DNA from: Isoetes taiwanensis
Taxonomy: Eukaryota > Streptophyta > Lycopodiopsida > Isoetales > Isoetaceae
Direction: 5' to 3'
Length of the DNA: 64,000 nucleotides
NCBI GenBank assembly: GCA_021234155.1
Contig: JAJEKV010000045.1
Location: forward strand, 164,315-228,314
The position numbers were made by a program, and so were the translations under genes. Numbering within the stretch: the first letter of the stretch is position 1; each line of letters opens with the position of its first letter. Under the pieces are notes generated by a model. The model saw only the letters and a program-made list of their open reading frames with translations. It was not told the origin of the DNA and ran no database searches. Shown here piece after piece: positions 24,066 through 35,088 of this stretch.

Positions 24066-24299
24066 TGAAGGAAGGAAGGAAGGAAGGAAGGAAGGTTCTT
24101 TTATCGTCCGTGGAGGCCAATCGGCCTATGGGACCCAAATTACACGGGTGCAGCAAGCCCGTTGCTACCCGGATTAAAAAACCCCTCCTTAGGAGGGAAA
24201 AACCGTCGCAGCAACAAGCCTGCTGGCAGCTGTACAAATATATAGATATACACATGAATTCCCGGCACCTCAGATAGGCGTCCGGGAGCAGAGGTGAGT

Positions 24300-26230
24300 C
24301 CGCAGATCCAAAACCTCCTGGAGGTAGGAGCCAAGGGATCGAACCGACGGCGTCTTGAGTAGCTTCGTCGGCGAGGCGGAACTGTGTCGCACCAAGAGAA
24401 TGTAGTGAGCCGAATCGACTATAGGCCGGACAGCTCACGGAAGGCATGGCTTTCATCCTCAACAACCCCCGGCAACACCGACAAAGCGCCCCGGCGGCCG
24501 TCCAACCCAGGCAATCTCAAGCCGAAGATGGTGGCCCCTCGCTCGAATGGGACGCGATGATCCCTGCGCTTCTTCATGGGCAACCGAGAACGCAGGTAGA
24601 GCTGTGGGCCTCGAACAGTGGTGGGGTTTATGTCTTTGTTTGTAGTGTGCCATCTTTACTGTTCGAGCATGGTGGTCCCGAGCTTCCCCGTGAAACAAGA
24701 GTCCAAGTATCCCCTCGGCCTATCTCGTAGGCATCATTGTGCACACGGGCGCACCTACGCGGCGTCTACATTCCAAAGACGCTTAGCCACCGGGCTCTCT
24801 TGTCCTTCCAACAAGCCCCGAGTCGATATGCGAGCTCATCGCCCGCGGCGTAAGCCAAGTGCGGGAGCCGAGTGTAAGCCCATCTTTGGCCACCTTCCGG
24901 AAATAAACAATGTGTCTATCGAGGGGCGCATCTTTGCGAGGGGCATGAATCCTCGTCTCCTGCAACAAGATCGATATGGGCGAGGGCTTGACCCCAAGTG
25001 CCAGCGTCAAAAATGCCTTACGGACCTGCTCTAAGTCGTTCCAAGTCGCCAAAGACACCATTGGGCTCCACACCTCGACCCCATACTGGAAGAACTGGCT
25101 CCACCGGTGCGGGAACAAATGTGACCTGGTGGCCCCGATCATCTGGCTACGCCTGTGACTATTGTTTTGCATTATGCATAACGCCTTCCAACCCTTGGTC
25201 ACCCAAGGCGAATGGATGCATCCCAATACATTGAGGGCAGAAATTCCACCCCCGGTACTTGTAGGCTGGGTGTGACCTCTACCATCCTTACGATAAGTGG
25301 GCGGAGGTCTTTGGATGGCGATGAGGAGGATATGAGGACCACCTTAGTCTTGGCGGGTTGTCACGCATGTCCGTCGCTGGCGAATGTGTCCAGGGGCATC
25401 TAGGTGTGCCTGCATGCCCTCTGGTGTATGGGCCAAGTGGTCCACGTCATCCGCATAGATGAGCTGCCGGATGACCTGGTGCAAGAGCTGTATACCGTCC
25501 CCCCATTGGCAGCAAGCGGGCTTCCAACCGGGTCAATGTAAAGTCCAAAGAGTGTGGGTGAGAGAGGACAACCTTGCCTAACTCCAATGCTACCGGCAAA
25601 ATGATCTGTCCTTAGGTTGCATGTGGCTGTGCACCTCTCGATACCAGTCGTACCTGCGCGTTAGCAGATCCATAGGGAGCCCCAGATGGTGCAATCTCGC
25701 CCACAACGTTTCCCGGGGTACTGTGTCGAAAGCTTTTGCAAAGTCTACAAAAGCAGCGATCTGAGGTCCTCCCGACGGTTCTGCTGTCCCTCGATCGAGG
25801 CCCCGAGTGTGAAGATGTGATCAATGGTCGAATGTCGGGTCGAAAGCACGCACGGGTAAGTGCCCCGACTTCGGCGCCCCCGCCCATCCGGTTACCCTCA
25901 TTGTTCGAGAATGCCCGCGCACGGCTTGGCAAACACCGAACGACCATGATGGTTGGTGGTGGGTATCGGGCGGTGTGGGTCCCCCGCCTTGCAGTCGGAA
26001 CAACCCCGCTTGTCGTCCATGGCCGGGGGAAAACCCTCTTCGGTATACTGTTGAGCGGTGCGGCAGGGGCGGGCACCAAAGGGCTGTCCGCCCACTTGAG
26101 CAACTCGCTGCGGGCCATCCAAGTCTGCTTTGCCTTCCCATTAGCCTTTGCATCCCTCGCCGACATCTTCTTACGTGATCACCCGGTGGTGGGCCATATT
26201 CGCGAGGGGGCACATCGTCCGTATTCGGGG
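24300..26230 (-). pseudogene. LINE reverse transcriptase and C-terminus, heavily frameshifted
   Basis: Fragments in alternating frames correspond to the copy-2 protein: SELLKWADSPLVPAPAAPLN near 26090 (N-terminal RT), a CLCRLCKSFRHSTPGNV stretch near 25730 equivalent to the FVDFAKA region, GWKALCIMQNNSH and LATWNDLEQVRKAFLTLALG (25020-25200), LDRHIVYFRKV near 24910, and a degraded C-terminal zinc region near 24400-24560. The palm region around 25440-25600 still contains codons for the YADD segment on the minus strand, but not in frame with its neighbours. Confidence 0.75.
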
Positions 26231-26899
26231 GATCATAAAGGCATTGCGCGATGTCTTGCTCCCATTGCTGCCGCCGTGATGTTCCGTGTAAGAACGTGGC
26301 GGCTGCAGAGTACTGCGCCCGAAAGTTCTCGGGTGGCGTCCGATGGCGAACATTTCTCCTTGGTGCCTTGCCCGGTACCTTGCCTTTGTTTCCTTGAGGA
26401 AGGCGGTAATGGCTGGTGTCTGAGCTTCAGCGTGTCGATCCGCGATGAGAGGGAGTGCTGGCGTTTGCGTTCCTTACACTCGACATCAAACCATACATTG
26501 CGTGGGAAGGTTGCGACCCTCGATCTCGGGCGTGGGGAGGTCTCCCAAAGCACCCACATGCGCCTGTTTGCGAGGACTCAACCAGGCTGGTCGGTTTCTT
26601 TGCTCCAGTGTGGGCCCATGAACCGTCGGGAGGGCTTCGCGAGTATGTCGGCGTAACCCTCTATCCGCTCATAATCCAAGCGCAACCGAGATCGGCAAGG
26701 TACTGCTATTGAGGGGGCCGTAGCGGCTGGCCAGGCGATGATCTGAGTCGGCCTCCTCGTCCCGACTGTCCATGCCGACGTGAAAATGGCTGACAAGGTG
26801 TACATTCTGCGCAGCCACTATGACATAATCATTGTCCTGTCTGCAAGTATACCCATGGGAAGAGGGCCATTGTGGTAGGCCATTGCATATGAGCAGGTC

Positions 26900-27850
26900 A
26901 AAGATACCGCACATCAGGAGCAATTGTCCCGCCGGCGGGTGACTGACCATCATCATCGAGTCGCGGTGTGCAAAGGACGAATCGCGGGGACGCCATCCGC
27001 GAGGGAGGCAAGTCATGGCCGCATGGCTGTTCCACCCTCGTCCGGCGCATTGAAGTCTCCAAGGACCATGACTCTGCCCATCCGCTTGTGCTGCTGTATG
27101 TCATCATATAGATCGACATACGGGTCCATCCTGTCCATCTCCGGGTGGCTGTGATAGAAGGGACTCTCTGCATGGGGAAAGTAGCAAGCAGCTAGGAAGA
27201 GAGGATCTCCGCCAGGGTGGTGCACTCGGATCCACAAGTAGCGGTTATGTCTGTCGGTCTTCTGGAGGGAAACCAAATGTGCCAAGGCTACCCGGTAGTA
27301 GTAGGCAACCCCACCGCGCCCACAAGTCTCCCTGTACAACCATTGAACACCAAAAAATGCCTGGTACCACGGCAGGTCGGGCGGCGTGGCTGGGGTGTTC
27401 CCATGTCTCCATGAGGAAGATGAGGTCCATGTCCACAGCCATTGAATTGAGGCTATCGCCCATACGCCCGCGGTAAACCCCGAGCGGTTCTGGACCACCA
27501 ACCCGGAGGCACAATTCCTATTGAGCGGTAGGAGATGCTTGTGTAGTGTGTGTGTCACGGATGGACCGGCGGGGAGCGATCGAGTTGGGGGGCGGACTTG
27601 GACAAGCAAAGCGGAGGAGGCGGCAAAGGGCGGCATTTGGTTGGCGGGAGCGGCCGAAGTTGTAAAGGGGCGGTGCGGAGGATCGGGGAGCGAGGAGGTA
27701 GCGGGGGTATCATTTGGCGGAAAGCAGTGCGATTCGCGGCATTTGGTCATTTGTGGGTGTCCCTGACCCTGGCGAACTCCCTCCTGCGTGCCTCCTGTTG
27801 CACTGAAGGAACAACTGCCCTCATCTTTCAACCAAAGAACCATTTTAAAC
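26900..27850 (-). pseudogene. LINE AP-endonuclease domain and N-terminal region
   Basis: On the minus strand, 27852-27013 is open for 279 codons. The first 130 are Pro/Ser-rich; the rest include GRGGVAYYYRVALAHLV, FLAACYFPHAES and RVMVLGDFNAPDEGG, the strands and the GDFN motif of exonuclease-endonuclease-phosphatase LINE endonucleases. The upstream catalytic-glutamate motif is in another frame (DLIFLMETWEHPSHAARPA, about 27400), so at least two indels separate the halves. This is the only copy of the family here that retains the endonuclease. Confidence 0.8.
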
Positions 27851-28164
27851 ATAGCAAAAATAAAGGATTTAAAAGTTCGAATATAAAAATTATACTTTAT
27901 TACTGTAATTGATGACGTAATGAAAATGTCATTAAAAACATACGCTGGCTAAGAAATTCGTTAAAAAATACATACATTGGGTTTCAGTGGTTACGTCCAT
28001 GGCAGCTAGTATTGTTACAAATATCAAGGATCATCTTTGTCTTCGTATTATATAATGTTCGCGTGTTGCATCAAGCCCTAATTTGAATGGCTGACATCAT
28101 TTGATTGCATCCAAAGGCCGAGATTTGTGGCACAAGTTCCGACCAGTGTGATTGGTCATGCTTT
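27851..28164. other. Spacer, no gene seen
   Basis: AT-rich unique sequence between the LINE 5' end and the purine tract. Confidence 0.4.
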
Positions 28165-28435
28165 AATCCCTTAAGGGAAAAGGGGAAAAGAAAAGGAGGA
28201 AAAAGAAAAAGGAAGGGAAAAAAGGCACGGTGAAAAGGGAAAGTGAGAAAGAATGGGAAAGGAGGAAAAGAATGGAGAGAAAAGAAGCAAAAAAGGGCAT
28301 GGCAAAAGAAAAAAGGAAAAAGGGACGAGAAAGGAAAAAAGGGAACCTGGGAAAGGGGACATAAGAAAAGGGAAAGAGGAAAAAGAAAAAGGGAAAGACG
28401 AAAGGATGAGGAAAGGGAAAAGGGAATGGTAAAAA
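28165..28435 (+). repeat. Polypurine tract, about 270 bases of G/A
   Basis: Almost uninterrupted purines on the plus strand (words GGGAAAAG, GGAAAAAG, AAAGGAGG), with only scattered C/T. It creates spurious Lys/Glu/Arg-rich frames on one strand and Phe/Ser/Pro-rich frames on the other; neither should be read as a gene. Confidence 0.95.
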
Positions 28436-28911
28436 TTCTTATCTATCCATCCATCTCATATTCTTCCATACTCTTGTTAAACTGGATCCTTGGCCTCTTG
28501 AATCCAAGAGATTTTATACCATAAGAAATTTATCTGCTGGCCCAAATTGACAATTTTTTGAACGGATTTAACCTTTGAGTAGCCAAGCCTTGCAATTCCG
28601 GCCGCGGGCTGCTTGCTTAGCCCATTTCCGTAGGTGGGCGAGCTATCCGGACGATTCCAGTTCCCTTCCTGCGACCTAAGTTTAGGAGGATTCGTCTCCC
28701 AAAAAAATTTCTCTCTCTATCGTTATAATTTCGTATTAACCGGGATATTCCATCTTTTCTCCTAGATGTTTTTCTATACGTAGTTTCGGATAACCCACCT
28801 ATTTTCCATGATGTTGAGAAAAGGGAATTCTTTTTAAATAGTTAGATCGGGATATTGCATAATTTAGCGTTGTCTCTAACATTAGAGACTTGACCTTTTT
28901 GGGTTCCTCTA
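28436..28911. other. Intergenic DNA, no gene seen
   Basis: A moderately GC-rich patch at about 28590-28690 contains 'TTGCAATTCCGGCC', a word also present in the gypsy LTR at about 39507. Nothing else is recognised. Confidence 0.35.
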
Positions 28912-29009
28912 TTTAGCATCGTTTCTTGTGTGGCTTTTTATCCTTTGCTCATTGCTTTTATTTAGCATCGTTTCTTGTGTGGCTTTTTATCCTTTGCTCA
29001 TTGCTTTTG
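28912..29009 (+). repeat. Perfect 49-bp tandem duplication
   Basis: Units 28912-28960 and 28961-29009 are identical except at the last base (TTTAGCATCGTTTCTTGTGT... in each). The identity implies a recent event. Confidence 0.95.
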
Positions 29010-29440
29010 CTTGCAAGTTCGAGCACTTTCTTCTTGGCCATTGTAAGTGTTCCTCCTTTTTGGATTTAACTCATGCCTCCTTTTCTCTATTTTACATGGG
29101 GACCCTATTTATTGTTCATCTTGAGTCCCCTCCACCTTCTATCCCTCAAGTCGTTTGCTTTCTTATTCATGAACTTGAACCTAGGCAGATTGTCACTGTG
29201 GATCTTAATCATATTTTCTGGGTATATACTTTTCGTGTAGTCTTCCAAGCAACCTGGTCCTATCTTCCTCTTTGGATCCATTCTTACATCTCCCATGTTT
29301 CCCAAAAGTCTACCTTTCTTAAACGACTTTTCTCATTCTTTTGCCAATACTCAACAGATTCATTCCTTGCATGTCCCAAGGAGAATGTCCTTCTGTATTG
29401 GCTGATGCTCTCAACTGATGGGACTGTGGCGAAAACATGA
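28928..29440 (+). other. Open frame of 170 codons, unrecognised
   Basis: Open from 28928 to 29440, hydrophobic and Phe/Leu/Ser-rich. It starts inside the tandem duplication, which adds 33 codons. I recognise no domain. It lies just left of repeat copy A and could be a part of that repeat family, or a chance frame in T-rich DNA. Not claimed as a gene. Confidence 0.2.
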
Positions 29441-29624
29441 TTCATTCGTATACATTTGAGTCCGCTTGGGATGATTCTTTTCTGTTGCGCAAAGGCTAGC
29501 GGCCTAAAAATTCCTAGTTGTTAGTAGATTTCATGATCTTAATTCCATCTTCCCATGGCATGTCTTTGTCAATACATCTTGTTTGACTAGTCTAGCGCAT
29601 GCCTTTGATGTTGTTTCTCCCTAC

Positions 29625-29782
29625 CCCAACCAGTTTTGAGTTTCATCTTATCCCATTTTTTGTGAGATTTTTTAACCCTTACTGGACTTTTAATGTTTTC
29701 GTTTTTTGTTTTTTACCTTAATTCTTTAAAAGACCTTTTTTTCCCCTCATTTGTGCTTTGTAGCGCCTCATATTCCCCCATA
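29625..29782 (+). repeat. Repeat copy A, left part (interrupted by the gypsy element)
   Basis: Begins about 'CCCAACCAGTTTTGAG' and runs through 'ACCTTAATTCTTTAAAAGAC' to 'CCTCATATTCCCCCATA'. The same order is found on the minus strand in copies B (42376 leftwards) and C (43265 leftwards). Copy A resumes at 40995 after the insertion. Confidence 0.8.
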
Positions 29783-29787
29783 TGTTA

Positions 29788-30124
29788 TGAAACGCTCCTA
29801 GAGCGTTAAACACTTGAAATCAAACAAAATTTTGAAACCTTGAATAGCGTTCATATTAAAATAAAGATAATAGTAACAAAATATTACTTAGGAGCATTGA
29901 GGGTGTCACCACCCTCATCGTCTGAGGTCAAACTGACATGTTCTGGGTCTCTAATGGAATATTCACGAAATAATTTGATTAAAATGTCGTGCACATCACA
30001 TGCACAACCATAAGTGAAACGTTGGAAAGCGACATGTAAAAAACTCCAAAGCTCTTCTAGGTCAATTTTAACTACGTCGGTCAGCGGCAACCTCTGATTC
30101 CGCTCCATCTGGAAGATAAAAGGA
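29788..30124 (-). repeat. Inverted R-U5 arm forming the left end of the gypsy element
   Basis: The plus strand starts TGAAACGCTCCTAGAGCG, the reverse complement of the LTR 3' end (CTAGGAGCGTTTCA). The 337 bases are the reverse complement of the R-U5 region found at 30142-30281 plus 35736-35932 and again at 40641-40994. A 17-base loop (30125-30141) separates the two arms. This arm is not interrupted by the Helitron, so it documents the pre-Helitron sequence. Confidence 0.92.
29884..30108 (-). CDS. 74-codon open frame in the R-U5 region of the gypsy LTR
   Basis: Starts with an ATG on the minus strand (MERNQRLPLTDVVKIDLEEL...) and ends ...TSDDEGGDTLNAPK. The plus-strand arm carries the same frame from its ATG (30158), but the Helitron interrupts it after codon 42. 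The 3' LTR copy has a stop at codon 5. I recognise no domain. Being in R-U5, it lies in the 5' leader of the genomic RNA, so it could be an upstream frame or simply a leftover; translation is unproven. Confidence 0.4.
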   Translation of the reverse strand: MERNQRLPLTDVVKIDLEELWSFLHVAFQRFTYGCACDVHDILIKLFREYSIRDPEHVSLTSDDEGGDTLNAPK

Positions 30125-30487
30125 CTAACCCCACTTTTGCTTCCTTTTATCTTCCAGATGGAGCGGAATCAAAGGTTGCCGCTGACCGGCGTAGTTAAAA
30201 TTGACCTAGAAGAGCTTTGGAGTTTTTTACATGTCGCTTTCCAACGTTTCACTTATGGTTGTGCATGTGATGTGCACGACATCTATTGTTTAAATTTGGT
30301 TTTTCCGACATGCCGAAAACTTTTTAGATTTTTTTTTCAGGTTAGTTTTCTAAGGTCTAGAGGCTTTTAGCTGCCGGAAAACTTTTCAGGTATTCCAAAA
30401 ATCGAGTTTGTGGCTTTTCCTTTGATTACTAAATTCTAGGTTTTGGGGTTGCCTTATCGATTGCGAGACTTTAGCAGCTGCCCATAT

Positions 30488-30597
30488 CCCTTCTTGCAGC
30501 TGTCGCTCCATGCATGTTCGCCAATCCTTTAGGTTGCAATTTCCCTTCTTGCAGCTGTCGCTCCATGCATGTTCGCCAATCCTTTAGGTTGCAATTT
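30488..30597 (+). repeat. 55-bp tandem duplication inside the Helitron
   Basis: Two identical units beginning CCCTTCTTGCAGCTGTCG at 30488 and 30543. Probably a recent slippage or unequal-exchange event. Confidence 0.93.
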
Positions 30598-31002
30598 CGG
30601 CCACTACCTTGGGTTACAGCTAGCTCCGGGGTTTCTGAGGGTGTGTTTGAGCGTTTGACGGCAGATGGGCGGCCATTTAGCTGCTAAAAAGACGGTTGAG
30701 CAAGTCTTTAGTTCCAGCTTCTGGCATGTGCAAGAATTTCCGCCTGTAATTCTCCTCTAATTAACTTGGGGGGTTTAGATGAATACCAGAGATTCCGCTT
30801 CTCTGCCAAATCTCCTTTAGCAAAAAGATTTTGGCTGTGTGTTCTGATCCAATTTTAGCTGAATCAACCAAATCCTATATACGTGAAGCAAAGTAGGTGT
30901 GTATGGGCTCTGCGTAGCCAGGGTCCTATGCAGCAATTCTATATCTTCACCTCAGGCTTTATGCTTCCATAAATTTGTAAAAATGATCTTTGTTGTTTGC
31001 AG

Positions 31003-32785
31003 AATCAATGGCGATGGAGGCAGAATCGGCTAAATATTGCCAGCGTGAAGAATCAGGTTATTTTGTATTGTCTTCTCCTTATCCAGCAGATGCACATTCT
31101 GAAGCTTTTAAATTTTGAATGGCACTGCACATGGCTGCTCTAATATTGCGAGGCCAAGGTATGCTGAACATCTATATTCCATTTGGAGTTCATGATTAGG
31201 TGGTCATCATCTCAATGTAGGTACATGTGGAGCAGATGGAATAAGTTTTGCTTGCAGATACTTCATTCATTCCTTGGTGCTTCTTTCTACTGAGCTGAGC
31301 ATAGAGCAGCAGAAGCACGTCTATTTTCTTTGTTCCCTTTATAATCAGCGTGCAAGTAAGCATGTTTCTTCTCTAATGCTTTTCCCACATTCAGGTTTTG
31401 AATAATTAGACCTTGAATATCTAGGATGGTGCATTCCCCTTGAATTCAGGTTTTGCTTATTGTCTATCAATCTCTCTTAGGTTGATTTTCCTAAGGTTTG
31501 ACGGCTTTTGTCCCCAGTAAAAGTTCAGAGTTCTCCAAAAAGCCGAACACTGGGTTCCTCTATCATTTCGACATGAGATATTGGACAAGTTTATGCAGGT
31601 GGATTTTGCCCCAATTCTCGGCATGCAGGGCAGGCCATGAAGAATATTTTCTTGCAAGTTTTGGCCAAGCTTCACTATGAACTTCCTAAGCACTCTTTCT
31701 GAGAATAAACCCTCTGTCCAGGTAATGCAACACATTGCTGGCTGGCACAGAAGAGCTAATATAATATGGCCCCAGTTCGTAGCATAAAAGCTGAGTTCAA
31801 CTTTTTCTCTCTTACAATGCCTTCCTATGTGGCAGCACATTTGGGATTGGTTGTATACAGCTCTTTACCCATCAGATTAATGATTAAGTTCTCTATTACA
31901 TGAATTTGTACTTAGAGAAATTCATGACAGTGGTTCTGCTTACCATGTGTAGCCAGCTAGGTTTGTTCCTGACAGTCACATATAGTTAATTTCATTGTTG
32001 CTCAGTGTATTCTACATTTTATAGCTATAAATATATGCAACATATGAGTATTGGCAGGTTATCTATTATTTAAATTTCTGTCTGTTGCTTCTAATTTGCC
32101 AGCAAGAGCAGCATGCATGGACTTAGATTTATGCACCTTTTTGTGAATCTGGAAGATGACTAGGCACAATAAACTATTCAACACTATGCAAATTGATATT
32201 ACTCATCTTTAAGCCAGCAATGTGAAGCGCATTGTAGGTTCTATTCTTTAGGATCCCTTCTATTTTTATGTTCACCAAACTAAATTTTCAGATGAATCTA
32301 GCATATGCTAACTCTAATGGAAATGAGTTATTAGTGTTGATGGCTATGGAGGTCTTACGCACTCTTTGTGAGAATAAAGTCTCTGGCCCAGCTGATCTAA
32401 CATAATGCCTCAGACCTACTCATTCCCTATTGCGCTGGTATTGCTTCCTATCCATTTGCCATCGAAATCTACATTTATATATATTTTGAATATGGACTTT
32501 GTCTCACTGATATTGTAAATATGTTGTGAATATTCTTTGTATACATTCAATATTATTAATATTCTTCATAATCAACTTGATTATGAAGATGATTTGAGTT
32601 GTCTTACTGTAGTTCTATATATGGAATCGAATGTTGTTTCTCAGGTAATTTTATGGCTCCTCCATGCATGCAGGATACCAATGCAGCAAGCTTGAAACTG
32701 TGAACTCGGACCATTTAAACAAATCAAAACAACTTCCTAATGAAGAACACGGTGCAAGAGGTGTGGCTACTCATAACTTCCACAG
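31003..32785 (+). pseudogene. Captured gene fragment in the Helitron (two in-phase exons)
   Basis: Exon-like segment 31003-31056 follows TTTGCAG and precedes GTTATT; it contains ATG (31008) and MAMEAESAKYCQREESG. Segment 32674-32785 follows ATGCATGCAG and precedes GTGAGT, and encodes YQCSKLETVNSDHL, KQLPNEEHGARGV and ATHNFHR. The first exon leaves one base and the second starts in the matching phase, giving 53 codons without a stop. Real splice consensus at all four edges and shared phase argue against chance. The parent gene is not recognised. Gene-fragment capture with introns is well known for plant Helitrons. The fragment ends with two leftover bases and no further exon is evident. Confidence 0.6.
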
Positions 32786-33966
32786 GTGAGTCCCTTTCCA
32801 AGACTGTCTTTTCAAGTTCATGTCTACAATTATCAATTTCGTTATCTTCACCACTGCTCCTTATCCATTACATCAATGATTAAATTCTCTATTATATGAA
32901 TTTGTATTTGGCCACCAAGCACTTAGAGAAATCCACGACGCTTGGTTGTGCTTACCATGTTTGCATCTATCCTTCAAGAGCACATGAAATGCTATTCATG
33001 CACTTCCACGACCACACCAAAAAAGGTCAATGGCTGCAAACTCAGGAACAATAAACAGATGCTGCTTCATTGCTTCATTTACTGCAAACTCAGGAACAGT
33101 AAACAGATGCTGCTTCATTGCTTCAAAAATGTTCTTACTCCATTTTTGCTAGAGACTTCAGATTTTTTCTAAGACATGGATTTCGTGCATGTTTACAATT
33201 TTGAATTTTGTTGACTTTGCCAGTCCCATAATTATAATTAGCTTCACTATGGACTTCCTAAGCGCTCTTTCCGAGAATCAACTCTCTGCCCAGGTGATGC
33301 AACACATTGGTGACACAGAAGAACTGATATAACATGGCCCAGTTTGTAGCATGAAAGCTGAGTTCAGAATTGTTTTACAGCAGCTTCCTATGCAGTAACA
33401 TATTTGGGCCCATAAGACTTGGTTGTACAGAGCTCCTTATCCATCATATCTTCCAGCAAGCTTGCATTGTGTTAGTCTTCTTACAATATTGAAGGTGCAT
33501 TTGATCAAAGATGCTTGACATTATTGTTTTAGTGTGCAGCTTGCACAATGTTTGTACGCAATATGAGGATCTGAAGTTTCTTCCATGGCAAAGAGACATG
33601 TAGGCCCAAGTCAGCATTTCAGCATTTCTGTTATCTCCTAAGCATGAGCTATTGGTACCTCATTTGGTGGAATTAACTATCAAATTGTCGTGCTGGATTT
33701 TTCCATAGCAAGTCTTCACCCATGTTTTCATGTTGGTTATGCAATGAACTTGCAAGAGACGCTTTTTTTTTTACAAGGGTTTCTATGATATGGAGGTATT
33801 TATAGTTCATATCATCTCTTAACAATCTTCCATCCACATTGATCTCCTTACAATATTCTTCCATTGCAAGGGGGCATTTAAACTTGGTCAGAAATGTTGA
33901 CCAAATTCATTGTTTTATTGTGCAGCTTGCAGAATGCTATCCTAATGTAAGTGTTTACCCGAATTC

Positions 33967-35088
33967 ATTGTTTTATTGTGCAGCTTGCAGAATGTTATCC
34001 TAATGTAAGTTTATTGTGCAGCTTGCGATCGTTATTATCGATGTAAGTGTTTACGTAGGTGCGGTGAAACATGTAATACCTGAACTATTAGACGTACGTT
34101 TATTGATTTATTAGATGTAAAGATATGATGGAATCTTTGAATGGCTAGAAATGTGTTGCATGGTTCCTCACTAAAGAGACTAATTTGCATAGGTTTCTCT
34201 ATTCTAGAAGATTAAGACCTACACTCCATTCGCCAGTCCAGTCATGTATAATATTCGCCAGTCCGTTCATGTATAATTAGGTTTGTATTGACATCATATT
34301 TTGTACCAGCATAAATCTAAATTAACAAGAAATGCAAATACCTCCTATTGCCCCAAGAATGCTCTTGATGTTTTGAAAGTCTTTGGACAATTGATGCCTT
34401 TAGTAAATATTTCACAACCTATTCGAAACGTCAACAACGATATAATGCTTCTAGATAACATTACAGGCCACAATTCCTCAACATTGTCCATGTTCTCAAC
34501 ATTGCAAGAGACGCTTTTATTTTACATCTACTTAAACTTGGTCCAAAATGTTGACCGAATTTATTGTTTTATTGTGCAGCTTGCAGAATGTTATCCTAAT
34601 GTGAGTGTTTACGTAGGCACGGTGAAACATGTAATACCTGAACTATTAGACATTTATTGATTTATTGCATGTAAAGATATGATGGAATCTTTGAATGGCT
34701 AGAAATGTGTTGCATGGTTCCTCACTAAAGAGACTAATTTACATTGTTAAGTTTTATATTTTAGGTTTGCCTATTCTAGAAGATTAAGACCTACACTCCA
34801 TTTGCCAGTCCAGTCATGTATAATATTTGTTAGTCAAGTCATGTATAATTAAGTCATGTATAATTAGGTTTGTATCGACAACATATTTTGTACCAACATA
34901 AATCTAAATTAACAAGAAACACAAATACCTCCTATTGCCCCAAGAATGCTCTTGATGTTTTGAAAGTCTTTGGACAATGGACACCTTTAGTAAATATTTC
35001 AAAACCCATTCGAAACGTCAACAACGATATAATGCTTCTAGATAACATTACGGGCCACAACTTCTCAACATTGTCCATGTTCTCAACG
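33967..35088 (+). repeat. Tandem duplication of about 600 bp inside the Helitron
   Basis: Copies 33967-34504 and 34563-35088 share long identical blocks, such as 'GAAACATGTAATACCTGAAC', 'GGCTAGAAATGTGTTGCATG', 'CAAATACCTCCTATTGCCCC' and 'CGAAACGTCAACAACGATAT'. Copy one starts with a small reiteration of 'TTGTGCAGCTTGCAGAATG' (three times between 33920 and 34030). A weaker family of repeats links 31670-31930, 32860-32960 and 33240-33450. Confidence 0.88.

Larger units (their letters stand above)
24066..27850 (-). mobile_element. Near full-length LINE (non-L1 family, copy 3), minus strand, GC-rich
   Basis: The 3' end is on the left with a pentamer tail (GGAAG on the plus strand, 24068-24094) and the family 3' UTR ('TTTTATCGTCCGTGGAGGCC', 'CGGCCTATGGGACCCAAATT'). 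Reading leftwards from 27850 the order is an N-terminal Pro-rich region, AP endonuclease, reverse transcriptase and a C-terminal zinc region, about 3.8 kb. It is strikingly richer in G+C than the flanking DNA and than copies 1 and 2. Many frameshifts break the coding sequence. Confidence 0.85.

Noticed and set aside
25736-26656. 306-codon plus-strand frame
   Set aside because: Antisense shadow of the GC-rich LINE reverse transcriptase on the minus strand.
28171-28524. Long Lys/Glu/Arg-rich and complementary Phe/Ser-rich open frames
   Set aside because: Pure by-products of the polypurine tract; no start context or domain.
28928-29440. 170-codon frame as a membrane protein gene
   Set aside because: T-rich DNA gives hydrophobic translations; no motif, and the frame starts within a fresh tandem duplication. 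Kept only as an unassigned open frame.
30137-30370. Plus-strand 77-codon protein ending ...FLRSRGF
   Set aside because: An artificial fusion of the R-U5 frame with Helitron sequence past position 30281.
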